A stretch of 64,000 nucleotides of DNA from Lampris incognitus (Eukaryota; Chordata; Actinopteri; Lampriformes; Lampridae): contig NC_079222.1 of assembly GCF_029633865.1 (NCBI RefSeq), positions 28,644,166 to 28,708,165 on the forward strand, in the 5' to 3' direction. Shown here one piece after another: positions 1 through 11,752 of this stretch. Below the pieces are notes generated by a model. It saw nothing but the letters and a program-made list of their open reading frames with translations, did no database searches and was not told where the DNA came from. The number at the start of each line of letters is the position of its first letter. Within the stretch, counting starts at the first letter, position 1. The translations under genes and the position numbers were made by a program.

Positions 1-229
1 ATCACTTTGCATCCTCAAAACTGTACTTTGTCCTTTATGACAGCTACACAATGGAGAAAAACTGGTTTCCACAGTCCGATCCAACTAAATTTCTCTCCCT
101 CTACTCAACCTACACATTTACAACATGGAAAAGGACGAACTAGAGCAAAACAGAAAGGTTAGTAGGCTCGGGCGATAGGACGAATATATCGGCAACTGGC
201 TGAGTCCGTTCGGTGGTTGTCGTTTTGTT

Positions 230-260
<31 letters not shown>

Positions 261-694
261 TTTGCATGATTTTGTCCTTTTATTTTGCTAATTTAACGGT
301 CGGCCTGAGAATTCAACTCGGTAAATAATTAACCTGAAACGCGCAACTGAAAGCATGCGTGAATAGGAACTGGCAGGTGGAGTGGGGCCATATGTACTCT
401 CTGGTTGCACTGATTTCCGAAGTCTTTCAAAAAACAGGGAAATGACTGCAGTTACTAAATGCCATTTAAGCCGTCTTTAGTGGTTGCTGACCAATTGATT
501 GATGCTGAAAATCAACGTCAATTCATAAATCACATTTGAGAACTAAACCAAAAACTGTATGTACAGTCAGAATCTTTTGCCGGCCCTACTCATTTGCAAG
601 GACGGAAAATTACTTCATTTAGGTCCTTCGGCTTGCCGGTTAAATCTGGTTTAAAACAAAAATAATACCTAATTTTTTATCTTTTTTGATTTAA
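1..694. other. Intergenic, no gene seen
   Basis: No coding exon or RNA gene is visible. A short ATTT tetranucleotide tract lies at 229-263. The stretch is downstream of pptc7, which is on the minus strand. Confidence 0.6.
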
Positions 695-995
695 TTTTGA
701 GATACTTAATTGATCCCCGTGGGGAAATTATGCTCTGCATTTAACTCATCCTAGCTGTGTAGCTAGGAGCAATGGGCAGCCACCCTAACCCTAGCATGCA
801 TGTCTTTTTTTTTCTTTTTTGTGATGGTGGGGGAAACCGGAGCACCCGGAGAAAACCCACCGCAGACACGGGGAGAACATGCAAACTCCACGCAGAGGAT
901 GACCTGGGATGACTCCCAAGATTGAACAACACTGGGGTTCGAACCCAGGACCTTCTTGCTGTGAGGCGACAGCGCTAACCACTGTGCCACCATGC
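695..995 (-). repeat. tRNA-derived SINE, family B
   Basis: Read on the minus strand, a tRNA-like head with an A-box-like GGTTAGCGCTGTCGCCTCA and a B-box-like GGTTCGAACCC is followed by a fixed body. The body ends in an A-rich tail after TTTCCCCACGGGGATCAATTA. Related copies lie at 3662-3738 (head only), 45125-45335 (3' part), 51173-51695 and 61480-61785. Several short ORFs across it are SINE artefacts and not genes. Confidence 0.8.
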
Positions 996-1262
996 CGCTA
1001 AATAATAATAGGGGATTTTGTATTCTTTTTTCACAAGGAGATCTTCCATGATTGCTTTCGCTGAAAATGGCTGGCAGGGGGGTATCAGCAGTTGCTGATT
1101 TTGGGGCTGATGGTGGCTGTTAGGAAAATTTTGGCATATCACCCATCCATACAGGTTAGGCTCATTAGACAGCACTACTCTCTCAAGATTCCAGACCATG
1201 GCTTAATCCTTGTACAGCATCACCATTTTTAATGAAGGCGACAGAATCTTAAAACCCTCAAC

Positions 1263-1268
1263 TTTATT
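1263..1268 (-). promoter_or_regulatory. Candidate polyadenylation signal of pptc7
   Basis: TTTATT on the plus strand reads AATAAA on the minus strand, about 390 bases downstream of the pptc7 stop codon. It would define a 3' UTR of roughly 1240-1654. This is inferred from the hexamer and its position only. Confidence 0.35.
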
Positions 1269-1654
1269 CTCGCCAGTGAGAACAAAATGCCCTTTCCTTT
1301 AAAACTGACAGTTACACAACCCCAGATGTACTGACCTAAAGCAATGAGACGTGAGGGAGACTGAAAGGCGTCCTCTGACCTGCTCTATCCAGATTCTTCT
1401 GCATCAATTTCACCATTAAAATGTCCCAGGTGTCTGCCTTACATCAGCAGTACCCACACCAGAAAATGGAGAAAGAAACCAGGAAGGAGAGAGGACTTCA
1501 GCCTCATGCCGAGGAGTGTGTGATGTACTGGTAGGCTTCCACATGTCAGCCCACAGGAAGCAGTGCATTGAGAGAGCCACAGGTGGAAGACTCAGGCAGC
1601 AGGGAAGAGAAAAAAAAATACAGACCAGAAAAGCACACACAGTCAGACACAAAT

Positions 1655-4600
1655 TTAGTCTGTATATTCAGCCACAATGGACAGCAGCACCGTGATATCA
1701 TCTGGCTTCCCTCCTGTAGAGCACACAGACAAAAACATATGAGGCATCTTCCAAACACTTGTCACCAATTGAGTGTAAAAGAGGGCTGGAATTTCATTAT
1801 TTTGCAACAAAACTGTTTGCCCTGTAGAGGGATCCCCCCTTTTTTTTCTCCCAATTGTTCTTGGCTAATTACCCCACTCCTCCGAGCCATCCCGGTCACT
1901 GCTCCACCCCCTCTGCCAATCCGGGGAGGGCTGCAGACTATTACATGCCTCCTACGATACATGTGGCGTTGCCAGCCACTTCTTTTCACCCGACAGTGAG
2001 GAGTTTCACCAGGGGGACGTAGCGCGTGGGAGGATCACGCTATTCCCCCCAGCTTCTCCTTACCCCTGAACAGGCGCCCTGACTGACCAGAGGAGGCTCT
2101 AGTGCAGCAACCAGGACACGTTCCCACATCCGGCTTACCACCCGCAGACACAGCAAATTGTGTCTGTAGGGAAGCCGACCAAGCCGGCGGTAACACGGGG
2201 ATTCGAACCGGCGATCTCCATATTGGTAGGCAACGGAATAGACCGCTACACTACCCGGACGCCCCTGGATGTAAAATGTTTAAAGACATCTCAGACTGAA
2301 CTGCCATCCTCACCACATACCTTGGGCATGTAAAATGCCATAATTCTGGTATTGGACAAATATAAACAGTTTTTGAGAGGCCAGATTTTTACCATTTTGA
2401 CTGAAAACATTAAATCTGTGAGGAGTAGGTCCATTTATATGCTGCAGATTTTGCAATGATGTTGGTGGTTTTATAAGGAGCAGTAGCAGCAGTGGCCATT
2501 TAGTCGTCACAGAATGATTCTTATAAAAATACTGTGTAAAGTAAGAAAGTAGTTTCTACACAGGGACTACACCTAACTCAGAAACCAGCATGCTTACCTC
2601 TTACATTCAGGCCATTGTCACAGGCAAACTGTGCAAAAGGGGACATATAGTTGGGGTCATAAGCTAGGTCATGAGCTTGATTTGCAATGCTCTGTGCAGT
2701 CTGCAGGATGCTGTCATAGTTGGTTGTCTACAAAAAGCAAAAATAAAAAAAAATATTACAATATTAAAGAGGTTAAAGGGTAGCTGTATGAGCCTGAAAC
2801 ATATGTGAAAGTGCATCAGATATAGCACTTTTTATTTTGGCACCTTGAGTTTTTTGAGCTCTTGCAGAATCATGTAGTCTGGCATGTTGTCAAAGAGGCC
2901 ATCCGTCGCAGTCAGGATGATGTCACCAAGTTGTACATCAAACGAGGAGCTGTCAGCTGCTTCCGGGCTACAAAGAAGAGACAGGGGGGAACAGAAAGGT
3001 CAGCCACAAGTGGAACATGAAGCATGCACAGGAAGAATCTCTTGCAAGCACCAGAACATAGTTTTACTGTGGGACAAAGTAGGTCAAAAGCCGCTTTGCA
3101 AAGTGTTGAGGGTGGTAGGGATAAGGTTGCTTAATCCAACAACATACTCTGGAACCGCTCGTCTGGTTTGTCTTTGGCAGGTCCAGCACGTCTGCTGGTT
3201 CCAGGTCCCAGACTAAGCTTAATTTTCTTTAACCCTCTGCTCTTGTTTCCCGTAAGTGTTTTTTTTTTCAGTATCACATAACACTTATTGTTCTCTATAC
3301 AAATGATTCACTCGGTTGTCAGTAACAAAACCTCAAGTTTCAGTTTTCTGAAGATGAAACAAGTGGACAAACAGAATATTGAACAAGACCTCTTCACAGT
3401 AATAGTTCCAATAGGATTGGATTAGCATACCTTTTAGCCCCACTGAACAGCCTGCTTGTGCTAGAATCAAGTATTAACACCCACTTGGGCTAGTTAGTAA
3501 AGCTGTATGCATGCTGTTAGCTTGTGTGTGCTTACTGCATATAAAAAAGAAAAGAAAAAAAACCCAGAAAAACGATTTTGGACGTGCATGAAGCTTGCTT
3601 TGAGAGTTAATTTGAATGAGAGGTAATCCTCATGACAAGAACTTAACATAAGATAAGGACCTGGAGCAACCTGGGGTTCGAACCCAGGACATTCTTGCTG
3701 TGAGGCAACAATGCTAACCACTGGGCCACCGTGCTCCCCATGGGTACACTCAGCAACATGGCTGAATAATAACAAGAGTGAAACCAAAACACAACATAAA
3801 ACAAGTGTTGAAGAGGATACAGTAGAAACTGTTGGGTTTGGCCTGTTTATCTGTTGGCTTTTGTCAATGTGTGTGTGGCTGTACACAGTCTTGTTGACAT
3901 AATAGCTTGGGGGGGGGGGGTTGCCATTATACGGCGAGTTCACTTGCAGAAAACTGCAAGCATTTGGGACATAAAATGTACCAGAGAGGACACTTTGCAG
4001 ATCGGCAATGGTTGCTATTGCCCACAAATATTAAGGACATAAATAACATAACTTGATCCAGAGTCAATCATGGTACCCATTAAGCATTTTCTCCCCAATT
4101 GTATCTGGCCAAATACCCCACTCCTCCGAGCCATCCCGGTTGCTGCTCCACCCCCCTCTGCCGATCCGAGGAGGGCTGCAGACAACCACATGCCTCCTCC
4201 GATACATGTGGAGTCGCCAGCCGCTTCTTTTCACCTGACAGTGAGGAGTTTCATCAGGGGGGACGTAGCGCATGGGAGGATCACGCTATTCCCCCCCAGT
4301 TCCCCCTCCCCCCTGAACCGACGCCCCGACCGACCACAGGAGGCGCTAGTGCAGTGACCAGGACACATGCCCACATCCGGCTTCCCACCCACAGACATGG
4401 CCAATTGTGTTTGTAGGGACGCCCGAACAAGCCGGAGGTAACATGGGGATTTGAACCAGCGATCCCCGTGTTGGTATGTAGCAGAATAGACCATTACACT
4501 ACCCGGACGCCCTCCATAAAGCATTTTCAGTTAATTATTTTAAGGTGGATAAATATAAAAATGAAACAAATATGTACTTTTCACATTCAAAAATAAAATT

Positions 4601-7600
4601 CTATTTCACATCTCAGACTTAAAGCAATTTACCTGAACACCATATAAACCACTATTTAAAAAAAAATCATCTAGACTTGAGAAATTCCCTCTTGCTGTAG
4701 TACCTCATTCTAAAAGAATTTTTACTATCCGATAATGCTGACCTGTCACTAAGCACCACCCCTTCAGCCCCTGGAGGAGCGATGGACAACTGGAAGGGGG
4801 TGTTGAAATAGTGCTGCTGCTCGTCTGACCGGTGTATCACTTCTCCTCCTCGCACAACCAGGAAGCCAGAGTCACCGAGGTTACATGTGTGAATCCGGTG
4901 ACTTCGTCGATCCAGAACGACAATACAAGCTGTACTGCTCCCTGGAGATGTAATGGGTATCAAACAAGACAATAGAAAAAGAAACATTTTTTTAACTGAT
5001 TTTTATCAACTTGGATGCATTCTGATTTGATAGCAATTATTTCAAGCCTAGAACTCCAAGTAATATCTAGTTTGACCAGTTTGAACATTGAGAAAGAGAT
5101 AACACAATAACTAGATGTGCATTTTCATCTATGGTTGTTGAAAAGACAAAACACTGAGCAACTACAATGCTATCTTTATGTTTCATGTCAGTTGTATACT
5201 TTTTAAATATCTTCTGCATGTCAGAAAAGAAACTGAAACTGAGATTACATTTAGTCTGTGCACTAGTTGAGCAGATTGGTAAATTAAGTCCTTTCCCTGC
5301 ACCAAATTCATAACACTTGCAGTGTTACGAGACATAAGTCTGGGTAACCTTGAGCTGGGTCGGTTTAAACATATACCTTCTCACAGCTTCCCAAAAAAGT
5401 AAGTCGTTTGACAAACATCATGACATGGGGGCTATTTAATGTCAACACTGGCTGTAGTCCAGAGATATTAGGTCTCAGCAGAAACGTGACCTCTGTCACA
5501 TGTAAGACATGTCTTGAGTGTTTAAAATATCTTTAAACCCTCTAGCCATATAAGTTAAAAGTAAAATGTTGTCTTGTACCTATTCTGGTTTGGGGTGAAA
5601 GTTTCACCAGCGATAAAGGGGCAATGTTTGAACCCGTGACACCCAAACGTTTTCATTTGGGGATGATGAAAGAGCAGGAATGCATTGTGATCAATTTCCA
5701 GTGCAGTCAGTCACCTCATGTTTGTTATGCCTACATCCCTAATCGGTATCTAGCCCTACTCCTCATTCACAATATTTTTAGGCCAACATACACAGAGAGG
5801 AATTGAGGAAGATACAAGTCATAGTCAAAACTGAGCGGGAGTTGTGTGCACCAAAATCCAAAAAAAAAAAATACTCCATGCAGGTAGTTTGGCCTCTCCA
5901 TAGTGAAATCATTATATGTAGCTCTTTAAACAGAGCAACTGCTGGCAGCCTATGACTTATCCTGCAGCTATATTATTTCAGTGAGCCCATGTGTATACAC
6001 GGGAGGCTTCAAGACCACCAGTAAGTTTGCGCTAAGTACTGTGTGTCGTGTGTGTATGCACTCACCGAGAAGTGGGACTTTGTTCTGTAGGAGCTCATAG
6101 TATCCAGAGGTTAGGATGCCCACTGGGTTGCTGGGTATGAAGCGGCCCTCCTTCACTAACCGCTCACAGGTCCGCATAAGTGTGGCAGAGAACTGAGAGG
6201 GGTCAACACCATAGTCACGCCAACCACCTACACCATCTGCAACCCCTGAAAAATCAGAGTAAAAACATTTTATTCAGTAGCAATGGACAATCCCCAAAAT
6301 AAACAATACTTTTAATAAATTCATTATTTTGTAAAGCTGTAATCCTAAGGATGTTGTTTGTTAGCTGGACCTGATCTATTTCACGTCACACTTATGATTT
6401 ACTTTACAAATGAGAACATACTTTCTTTTGCCTCGCACCAGTAAAAGCTCTTGAAGTTACTATGTCAAGAGAGCAGTAGCCATTAAAGGTAAGGAGAATC
6501 ACAGGGGAGGATTTGGGACGAGGCTACAATCGATATTGGCATAATAAGATATTACGACGATATGCATCAATGCAGTGCAATTCATACTTTCTATTAAATC
6601 TTTTTATTTGGCATATAGGCCTACCTGCATCAGTTCATTTGACTGCATGTAGTCTGATTCTGTTTACAAAATGCAATGGCATCAGGAGAGTACCAGGTTA
6701 TAACATTAACATTATAGATCTGACATGTTGCTGAGTCTCGAGTGTAATTTGTAATGAGACATTGCTCTGAAATCATGACTTCCAAAGATGGCTTGGCTCT
6801 TTTTCCTGTTAAGAGCTTTGGGAATTTGTGTGTCGTAAAATCACATGAAAACCACAAACAATAGCAACGGAAGACACTCCGCAGATTTAAGTGTGGCCCA
6901 ACTTCATCCTCGATCCAAAACCAATTAACACCAGACTGCTTACTATTTATACTGAGCTTTCAGTTGTAGATAAAACTGTGGCACTTATCTTTACGTAAAT
7001 AAATGGCATGATTGAGCATTGTTCTAGAGTGAATCAATACCAATACATTGTGCATCTTGTGTGCTGTTCTGCTGACCCACAAAGAGCACAATTCCAACTT
7101 TCCCTCTTTCCAACGCCACAGGAATGATCTACCTTAGGGTTCACAGGGTTTCCCTCTTCAAGCAAAACAGGGGTCATCTATCCAACGTATGTACTATTTG
7201 ATGAACAAATGGTCTATGATCAAATGAGTTGTGGTCCTTTTAACAAAAGAACTTTCCAAACTATAACAATATATTTTTGAGGGCAAATGTCACGAAAAAG
7301 CTGTGAGCCAATCAAGCAGCCCAGCCGGCCAAGGGTTCACCCAGGTGAGTGACAGGCTAGACTACTACACTGCCCCCAGCTCAGACATGTGTCACATGGA
7401 CTACACAGGGCTGCAGCAGGGAATATCTGAAAGCTGGTTGTTTATTCTACAGTGTCATTTCTAACATGAAGGTTTCAGAGCATTTTGGCTTTTTAACATA
7501 TGTTGACAGAACAACGCCATGAGATTGTCTACCACTAGGGATGTTTACCTTCCTTGCAGACAAAGCACTTACTAGCGGCTAACGTCGTTAGCAATATGGC

Positions 7601-8318
7601 TGCCTCCACGCACAACCATTCTGACCTTTATAAGACATTGTATGTGTTGGTCTAACTGACAATTTGGTCCTAAACGTCAAGTTTTGGTCGCCCATAATGA
7701 AGCACGTGTCACTCCATCTACTCGTTTCCACTGACGTTGGACTTCGGGTGGCTCTTTATGGGTTAAAGGTCGTTACGGTTCACCTCACAAAGCACCCTCT
7801 TTGTTCCACATTTAACTTTCCGTAAAGATGAGAAGGCGACATCCGCATTGTGCTACGAAACATTCAATAAGGCGTTCTGCATCCCGTAGAGAACACGAAA
7901 CCATGATATGTACAGTTGTTTTCTCAAATGAATCAGTTGTGCGTGTGTGTGGGGGGGGGGGGCTGCTGTGTTTTCATTCTAGGCGTACGCACACGTGTTT
8001 GTCAGCTCACTGAAGGTCATCCAACCGTGGCACGGACGGCGCAGTTACAGGGAAAGACAAACTTCAGTATCTGAACCGAGAAATCAACAATACAACTACA
8101 GTCGGCGCCACCTTACCTAAAACATCAGCAGTCTTGTGTCGAGCAATAAAACAGGCGTCATCCCCGTAGCACATCCCTTTCTTCAAAATCCCCTTACGAA
8201 AGTCTTTCCCAAATCCATAACTAGCCGTGACCAGGCTATAGTCCCGACCATCGGTTTGAGAGAGTCCACCTAGGACAGCCCTCGCAACCAGTCTGCCATA
8301 AGAGAGTACGGATAACAT
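1655..8318 (-). CDS. pptc7: PPTC7, mitochondrial PP2C-type protein phosphatase
   Basis: Six coding exons on the minus strand, in transcript order: 8117-8318, 6066-6245, 4743-4941, 2844-2967, 2598-2727, 1655-1713. All have GT/AG borders and phases that close to 894 nt (297 residues plus stop; the human protein is 304). The start at 8318 gives [10 protein letters not shown], matching the PPTC7 N-terminus. PP2C metal-site motifs are present: DGVGGW (Asp71), NLGDSG in exon 3 and TATDGLFDN (Asp216). The C-terminus ends [13 protein letters not shown]. In the known family this is a mitochondrial Mn/Mg-dependent phosphatase acting on COQ7 and other matrix proteins, and restraining BNIP3/NIX mitophagy. 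The last exon codes only 19 residues and is separated from exon 5 by an intron carrying a SINE. Introns 1 (about 1.9 kb) and 3 (about 1.8 kb, also with SINE sequence) are large. No break in the reading frame was seen. Fish may have paralogues, so the exact copy is not resolved. Confidence 0.95.
1834..2265 (-). repeat. tRNA-derived SINE, family A (copy 1)
   Basis: Full-length copy in pptc7 intron 5. Read on the minus strand it starts GGGGCGTCCGGGTAGTGTAG, carries a B-box-like GGTTCGAATCCC, continues through a conserved ~350-base body (GAGGCATGTAATAGTCTGCA) and ends with TTGGGAGAAAAAAAAGGGGG. Ten copies of this ~440-base family occur in the window. Confidence 0.88.
3662..3738 (-). repeat. SINE family B, tRNA-like head fragment
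   Basis: Only about 77 bases of the head survive, including the A-box and B-box (GGTTCGAACCCCAG on the minus strand). It lies in pptc7 intron 3, not far from a full family A SINE. Confidence 0.65.
4087..4512 (-). repeat. tRNA-derived SINE, family A (copy 2)
   Basis: Full-length minus-strand copy in pptc7 intron 3. It is flanked by a short direct repeat containing AAGCATTTT (left about 4082-4090, right about 4519-4527), which fits a target-site duplication. The overlapping ORFs of 95-105 codons across it are repeat artefacts. Confidence 0.88.
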
Positions 8319-8700
8319 TCCCAAACACGAACGCCGTCCTTAAGAACCCAAACCCCACTCTTGCCGTCCTACGCCGATACTGCTTCGGAACAAACCCGGC
8401 TGTTTATCCGTCCATGCGACTCGACAGCCCAGCTTCCGTAAAGGGGGCCTCGTACAGCAAAAACCGCAATGTCGAAGAAACGTCACCGTCCACTGATAGC
8501 CGTTATTTACGTTTCAGTAGATTTCATGAGCGCTGTTCCTCCGGTGCGCTTTAACCTTCCCGGCATGTTTCTACTCTACGAGACATCAGCGCTGGATACC
8601 GATTCTCCAAAGTCGCAGCCCCGACGTCGTTACACGCGTGGCCGTGTGCGCATGTGCGCCGGATAATTTCTACGTAATGACGTACCGCGCCGACCTTTCG
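8319..8700 (-). promoter_or_regulatory. CpG-rich promoter region of pptc7
   Basis: The segment just upstream of the pptc7 start codon has many CpG dinucleotides, in contrast to the AT-rich introns. It contains TGACGT/ACGTCA-type (CRE-like) words near 8480 and 8680 and CTTCCGT/CCGGAT-type words. No clear TATA box is placed to serve pptc7. Its position and composition suggest a CpG-island promoter; the transcription start was not determined. Confidence 0.5.
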
Positions 8701-10131
8701 ACGCACTGTTTCCGCCCCCCCCCCCCCCCAAGGCTTTTGTCCTTGGTCTTTGATCTGAAATGTCTATTTTATTTTTCGATGGACGAAATATTGAATGACT
8801 CCATTGAATGACTCATCCGCCTGGGGCATAGGCAGAGTCTCTGTCTTCTGATAGTCAAGTCTTGTGTTATAGACAAATAGCGTGCTAGTATGATAATAAT
8901 AATAACCCCCCCACAGGCCCGTGTCCTCCATTACCGAACAAAAAGAAAAAAATAATGTAGGATTTTCAGTTAGACAAACACATTCAAATGTTAAACTCTT
9001 AATGGCTTCATAAAGAAAACGTTTTCATTGAGCTCAAAACAAAACAAAACAAAACAAAACGGAGCAATCCGGCAATATCAGGGAATATTGACAATGATAA
9101 TTTTTAATGATCAGGGAATGTTTTCATTAGCCCGTGCTGCTGCCCCCCCCCCCTTACCGCATGACAGAATTGTACAATATAGGATCATTTTTCCAAGAGT
9201 TCAGTGGTTTTAGAAAATTGCGCTACATGGCACACAGGCCAGTAAACGGTTTTAAGGAGGAATGAAATTGTAAAATTTCAGAATGCATTAACAGCTAAGT
9301 GCTCATCGTCGTCATTGCCTTAACTAACGGGTGATGCTAATTTTTAAAGCGCGTGAATGCGTGATCCCAGCTATCTGCTGCTGATGTTCTTCAAAGACAC
9401 CGATCGTTGAGTTAGAACTAGGAACGCTGGGTGGTAAAACGAACACACCCCGTCCGGATGAACCCACCCACCCAGTACCAGAGCTCACATCACTGCGTAC
9501 CGTAGTGGAAAACATTGCGCGAAACATCCCGGATAAGACCACAAAATCGAGAGGAATCGGTATGTAAACATAAGCGAGGCAAATAGATAATGTATCTCTT
9601 GTGTGATGCTTACACAAATATAATATGATATCATTAAAAATACTATAATACTATAGTATAAACCAGACGATTGACGCCCATTGAGAGGGGCACGTAACGG
9701 GTTTCGTTTTTCGTCATCAGTGGGTATTGATCCAAACCGACATTATATAATAGATTAGCGAATACTAAGCCAGCTGCAATGGATGCTGGTTATTATGTTA
9801 CAAAGTAACCGCTTTTCTTCTTTTGTTTACATCGCCAGTGTTGCCATGCAGTAAAATCTCCCCTCATGAACATCAAATGAACAGCAACAAAGTGACCAAC
9901 ATGAATAGTTTTGAACAATGTAGTTTTTTTATTATTAAGAGTAATTAACCCATAGCTGCTTATGTTACATACAAAATAACGCAACCTGTGCAGTTCACGT
10001 TGACTGAGGGATTGTCGTCATGCTGTCGGGCTACAGTTGTTACCGGAGATTGTTGCATTGTGTTTTCGCTGCCATGTTTCCTTTTATTATTATGACATTT
10101 CTCCCATTTTTAAAACCCTTTTTTTCACCAG
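8701..10131. other. Intergenic interval between divergent pptc7 and prnp; likely prnp 5' region
   Basis: No coding ORF is supported. The prnp coding exon begins at a splice acceptor (10130-10131), so at least one non-coding 5' exon must lie upstream. A CpG-containing stretch at about 9440-9560, ending in a donor-like CG|GTATGT near 9559, is a weak candidate for that exon and its promoter. Short AAAAC and C-tract simple repeats occur near 9036, 8717 and 9144. Confidence 0.35.
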
Positions 10132-10138
10132 GGCAGCA

Positions 10139-11752
10139 ATGGGGAGATCTTATGATGTGGCCCTTGTCGCTCTTCTCATGATCACGCTTATACACGGTGA
10201 CTTATCATGGGCCAAAAGAAGTAGCAGCAGCAGTAGCAAGAAATCATCATCTTCCAGCAACAGGGGTGGGTCTTCGTCCTCGTCTCAGAAGCCGTCGAAA
10301 ACAACCAACACTCAGTCAGCGAACTACCCCAGACAGCCGCAGAGTCCAAACAGAAACCCCAATCCATATCCTGCAGGTGGCAGCTATCCCTATCCAGGGA
10401 GAGGTGGAGTCAATACTGGAGGACAGCCCAACCAGAAACCAGCGGGGGGATATCCAGGAGCAGGAAGTTACCCTGGAGTCGGTAGTTACCCCAACCAGAA
10501 TCCTGGCAGAGCTAATCCTGGAGGCTATCCAAACCAGAACCCTGCAGGTGGCTATCCACATGCAGGTGGACACCCCCCAGCGGGTGGCTATCCAAACCAG
10601 AACCCTGCAGGTGGCTATCCGCATGCAGGTGGACACCCCCCAGCGGGTGGCTATCCAAACCAGAACCCTGCAGGTGGCTATCCGCATGCAGGTGGACACC
10701 CCCCAGCGGGTGGCTATCCTAACCAAAGAAATTATCCGAATCAGTATCCAGCCGCCGGAGGCTATCCAGCAGCGGGTGGATACCCAAATCAGTACCCAGC
10801 TGCAGGTGGTTATCCAGCAGCTGGTGGCTATCCAAATCAAAGTCCTGGCAGAGGAAATTATCCAAATCAGTATCCAGCTGCTGGTGGATACCCGGCAGCC
10901 GGTGGATATCCCAACCAGTACCCTGGCAGGGGGGGCGTGAATCCAGGGGGATATCCCAACCAGTATCCGGCTGGTGGTTACCCAGTCAGAGGAGGAAATG
11001 TTGGACAGGGCTTTGGTTCAAATCCAGGTAGTTATCCAGGTGGTGGGATAGGAGGTTACCCCAACTGGAACCCAAACAATAAGATCCTCAGTCCCCGCTA
11101 TGGTGGAGGTGGCTATGGTTATGGTGGTTATGGAATGGGAGGGTCTCCCTTCTCACAAGTTGTTCAGAGTAAGGGATACTCTCCTTCTTTTAAATCTCAA
11201 AGTTTTGGGAAAAAAGCCCTAATGGCTGCAGGTGTGGGGGCTGTGGCAGGCATGGCCATAGGCTATGGAATTGGGCGCTTTCCTCGACCACATTATAGCT
11301 TTCATAATCATGAAGAAGAATATTATTATAACAACTACATGTACCGCCGTTATGGCTCCCGCTCCACCGATGAAAACGACTTCGGGCGAGATTACGCCTA
11401 CAATCCACCACCACGTGCAGAATCTTATGATAGTTTTATGGGCAGCTGCATGAATAGCACCGATCCTCTAAAAGACCAGGGTCGCAACTCACAGTTACCA
11501 GAGAATGGCAGAGATAATGAGGACGATGACGAATTAGTCAGCATTGAGGAGATTGGCTACCCAGCCCTAATAAAGCAAGTCAAAGCCCGGCGCTGTATGA
11601 ACCACTATATGGAGTACTCTGAACGCTTCTTGCAGAAACGGACTGCTGAACATCATTTCCAGCCCAACCGTAGCAACCCACTGAGCTATGGGCTTATGCA
11701 GCTTCTCACCTCTGTTCTAATGCTCTTGAGCAGCATACTCTTGCTTCAGTGA
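10139..11752 (+). CDS. prnp: Fish prion protein (PrP), GPI-anchored
   Basis: One 537-codon exon. The start at 10139 follows a pyrimidine-rich splice acceptor ending at 10131, as in other PrP genes whose coding sequence sits in one exon; an in-frame extension to 10037 is intronic. Visible order: signal peptide (about 1-25); Ser/Lys-rich basic segment (26-61); long Gly/Tyr/Pro/Asn repeat region (about 65-350), with three His-containing 21-residue repeats at 131-193; alanine/glycine hydrophobic core (about 360-381, AAGVGAVAGMAIGYGIG); Tyr-rich and acidic segments; two cysteines (437 and 486) placed to form the PrP disulfide; N-glycosylation sequon Asn439-Ser-Thr; C-terminal hydrophobic GPI signal (about 515-537). 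Function by family: a cell-surface glycoprotein linked to adhesion and signalling in fish. Length fits known fish PrPs (about 450-610). Which of the fish PrP paralogues it is was not resolved. Confidence 0.93.
   Translation: MGRSYDVALVALLMITLIHGDLSWAKRSSSSSSKKSSSSSNRGGSSSSSQKPSKTTNTQSANYPRQPQSPNRNPNPYPAGGSYPYPGRGGVNTGGQPNQKPAGGYPGAGSYPGVGSYPNQNPGRANPGGYPNQNPAGGYPHAGGHPPAGGYPNQNPAGGYPHAGGHPPAGGYPNQNPAGGYPHAGGHPPAGGYPNQRNYPNQYPAAGGYPAAGGYPNQYPAAGGYPAAGGYPNQSPGRGNYPNQYPAAGGYPAAGGYPNQYPGRGGVNPGGYPNQYPAGGYPVRGGNVGQGFGSNPGSYPGGGIGGYPNWNPNNKILSPRYGGGGYGYGGYGMGGSPFSQVVQSKGYSPSFKSQSFGKKALMAAGVGAVAGMAIGYGIGRFPRPHYSFHNHEEEYYYNNYMYRRYGSRSTDENDFGRDYAYNPPPRAESYDSFMGSCMNSTDPLKDQGRNSQLPENGRDNEDDDELVSIEEIGYPALIKQVKARRCMNHYMEYSERFLQKRTAEHHFQPNRSNPLSYGLMQLLTSVLMLLSSILLLQ
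10529..10717 (+). repeat. Three 63-bp tandem repeats inside prnp
   Basis: Copies start at 10529, 10592 and 10655, with a partial fourth at 10718. They are almost identical (an A/G difference at the CCACATGC/CCGCATGC position). Each encodes 21 residues containing YPHAGGHPPAGGYP, so each adds two histidines. Near-identity suggests recent expansion by slippage or unequal exchange. Confidence 0.9.

Noticed and set aside
3494-4027. 177-codon minus-strand ORF.
   Set aside because: It runs through a SINE head fragment and intron sequence of pptc7, with no coding resemblance.
4070-4524. ORFs of 69-105 codons at about 4.1-4.5 kb, and similar ones at 21.2, 40.4, 43.1, 54.5 and 58 kb.
   Set aside because: All lie in family A SINE copies and repeat the same translated SINE text.
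10037-10138. In-frame N-terminal extension of the prion protein.
   Set aside because: It is interrupted by a clear splice acceptor (ending at 10131), and the ATG at 10139 begins a good signal peptide.
10197-10940. 247-codon open frame overlapping prnp in another frame, and a 174-codon antisense frame (10316-10840).
   Set aside because: Both are open because the prnp sequence here is a repeat with a period divisible by three. The sense one begins at a non-ATG codon and neither resembles a known family.
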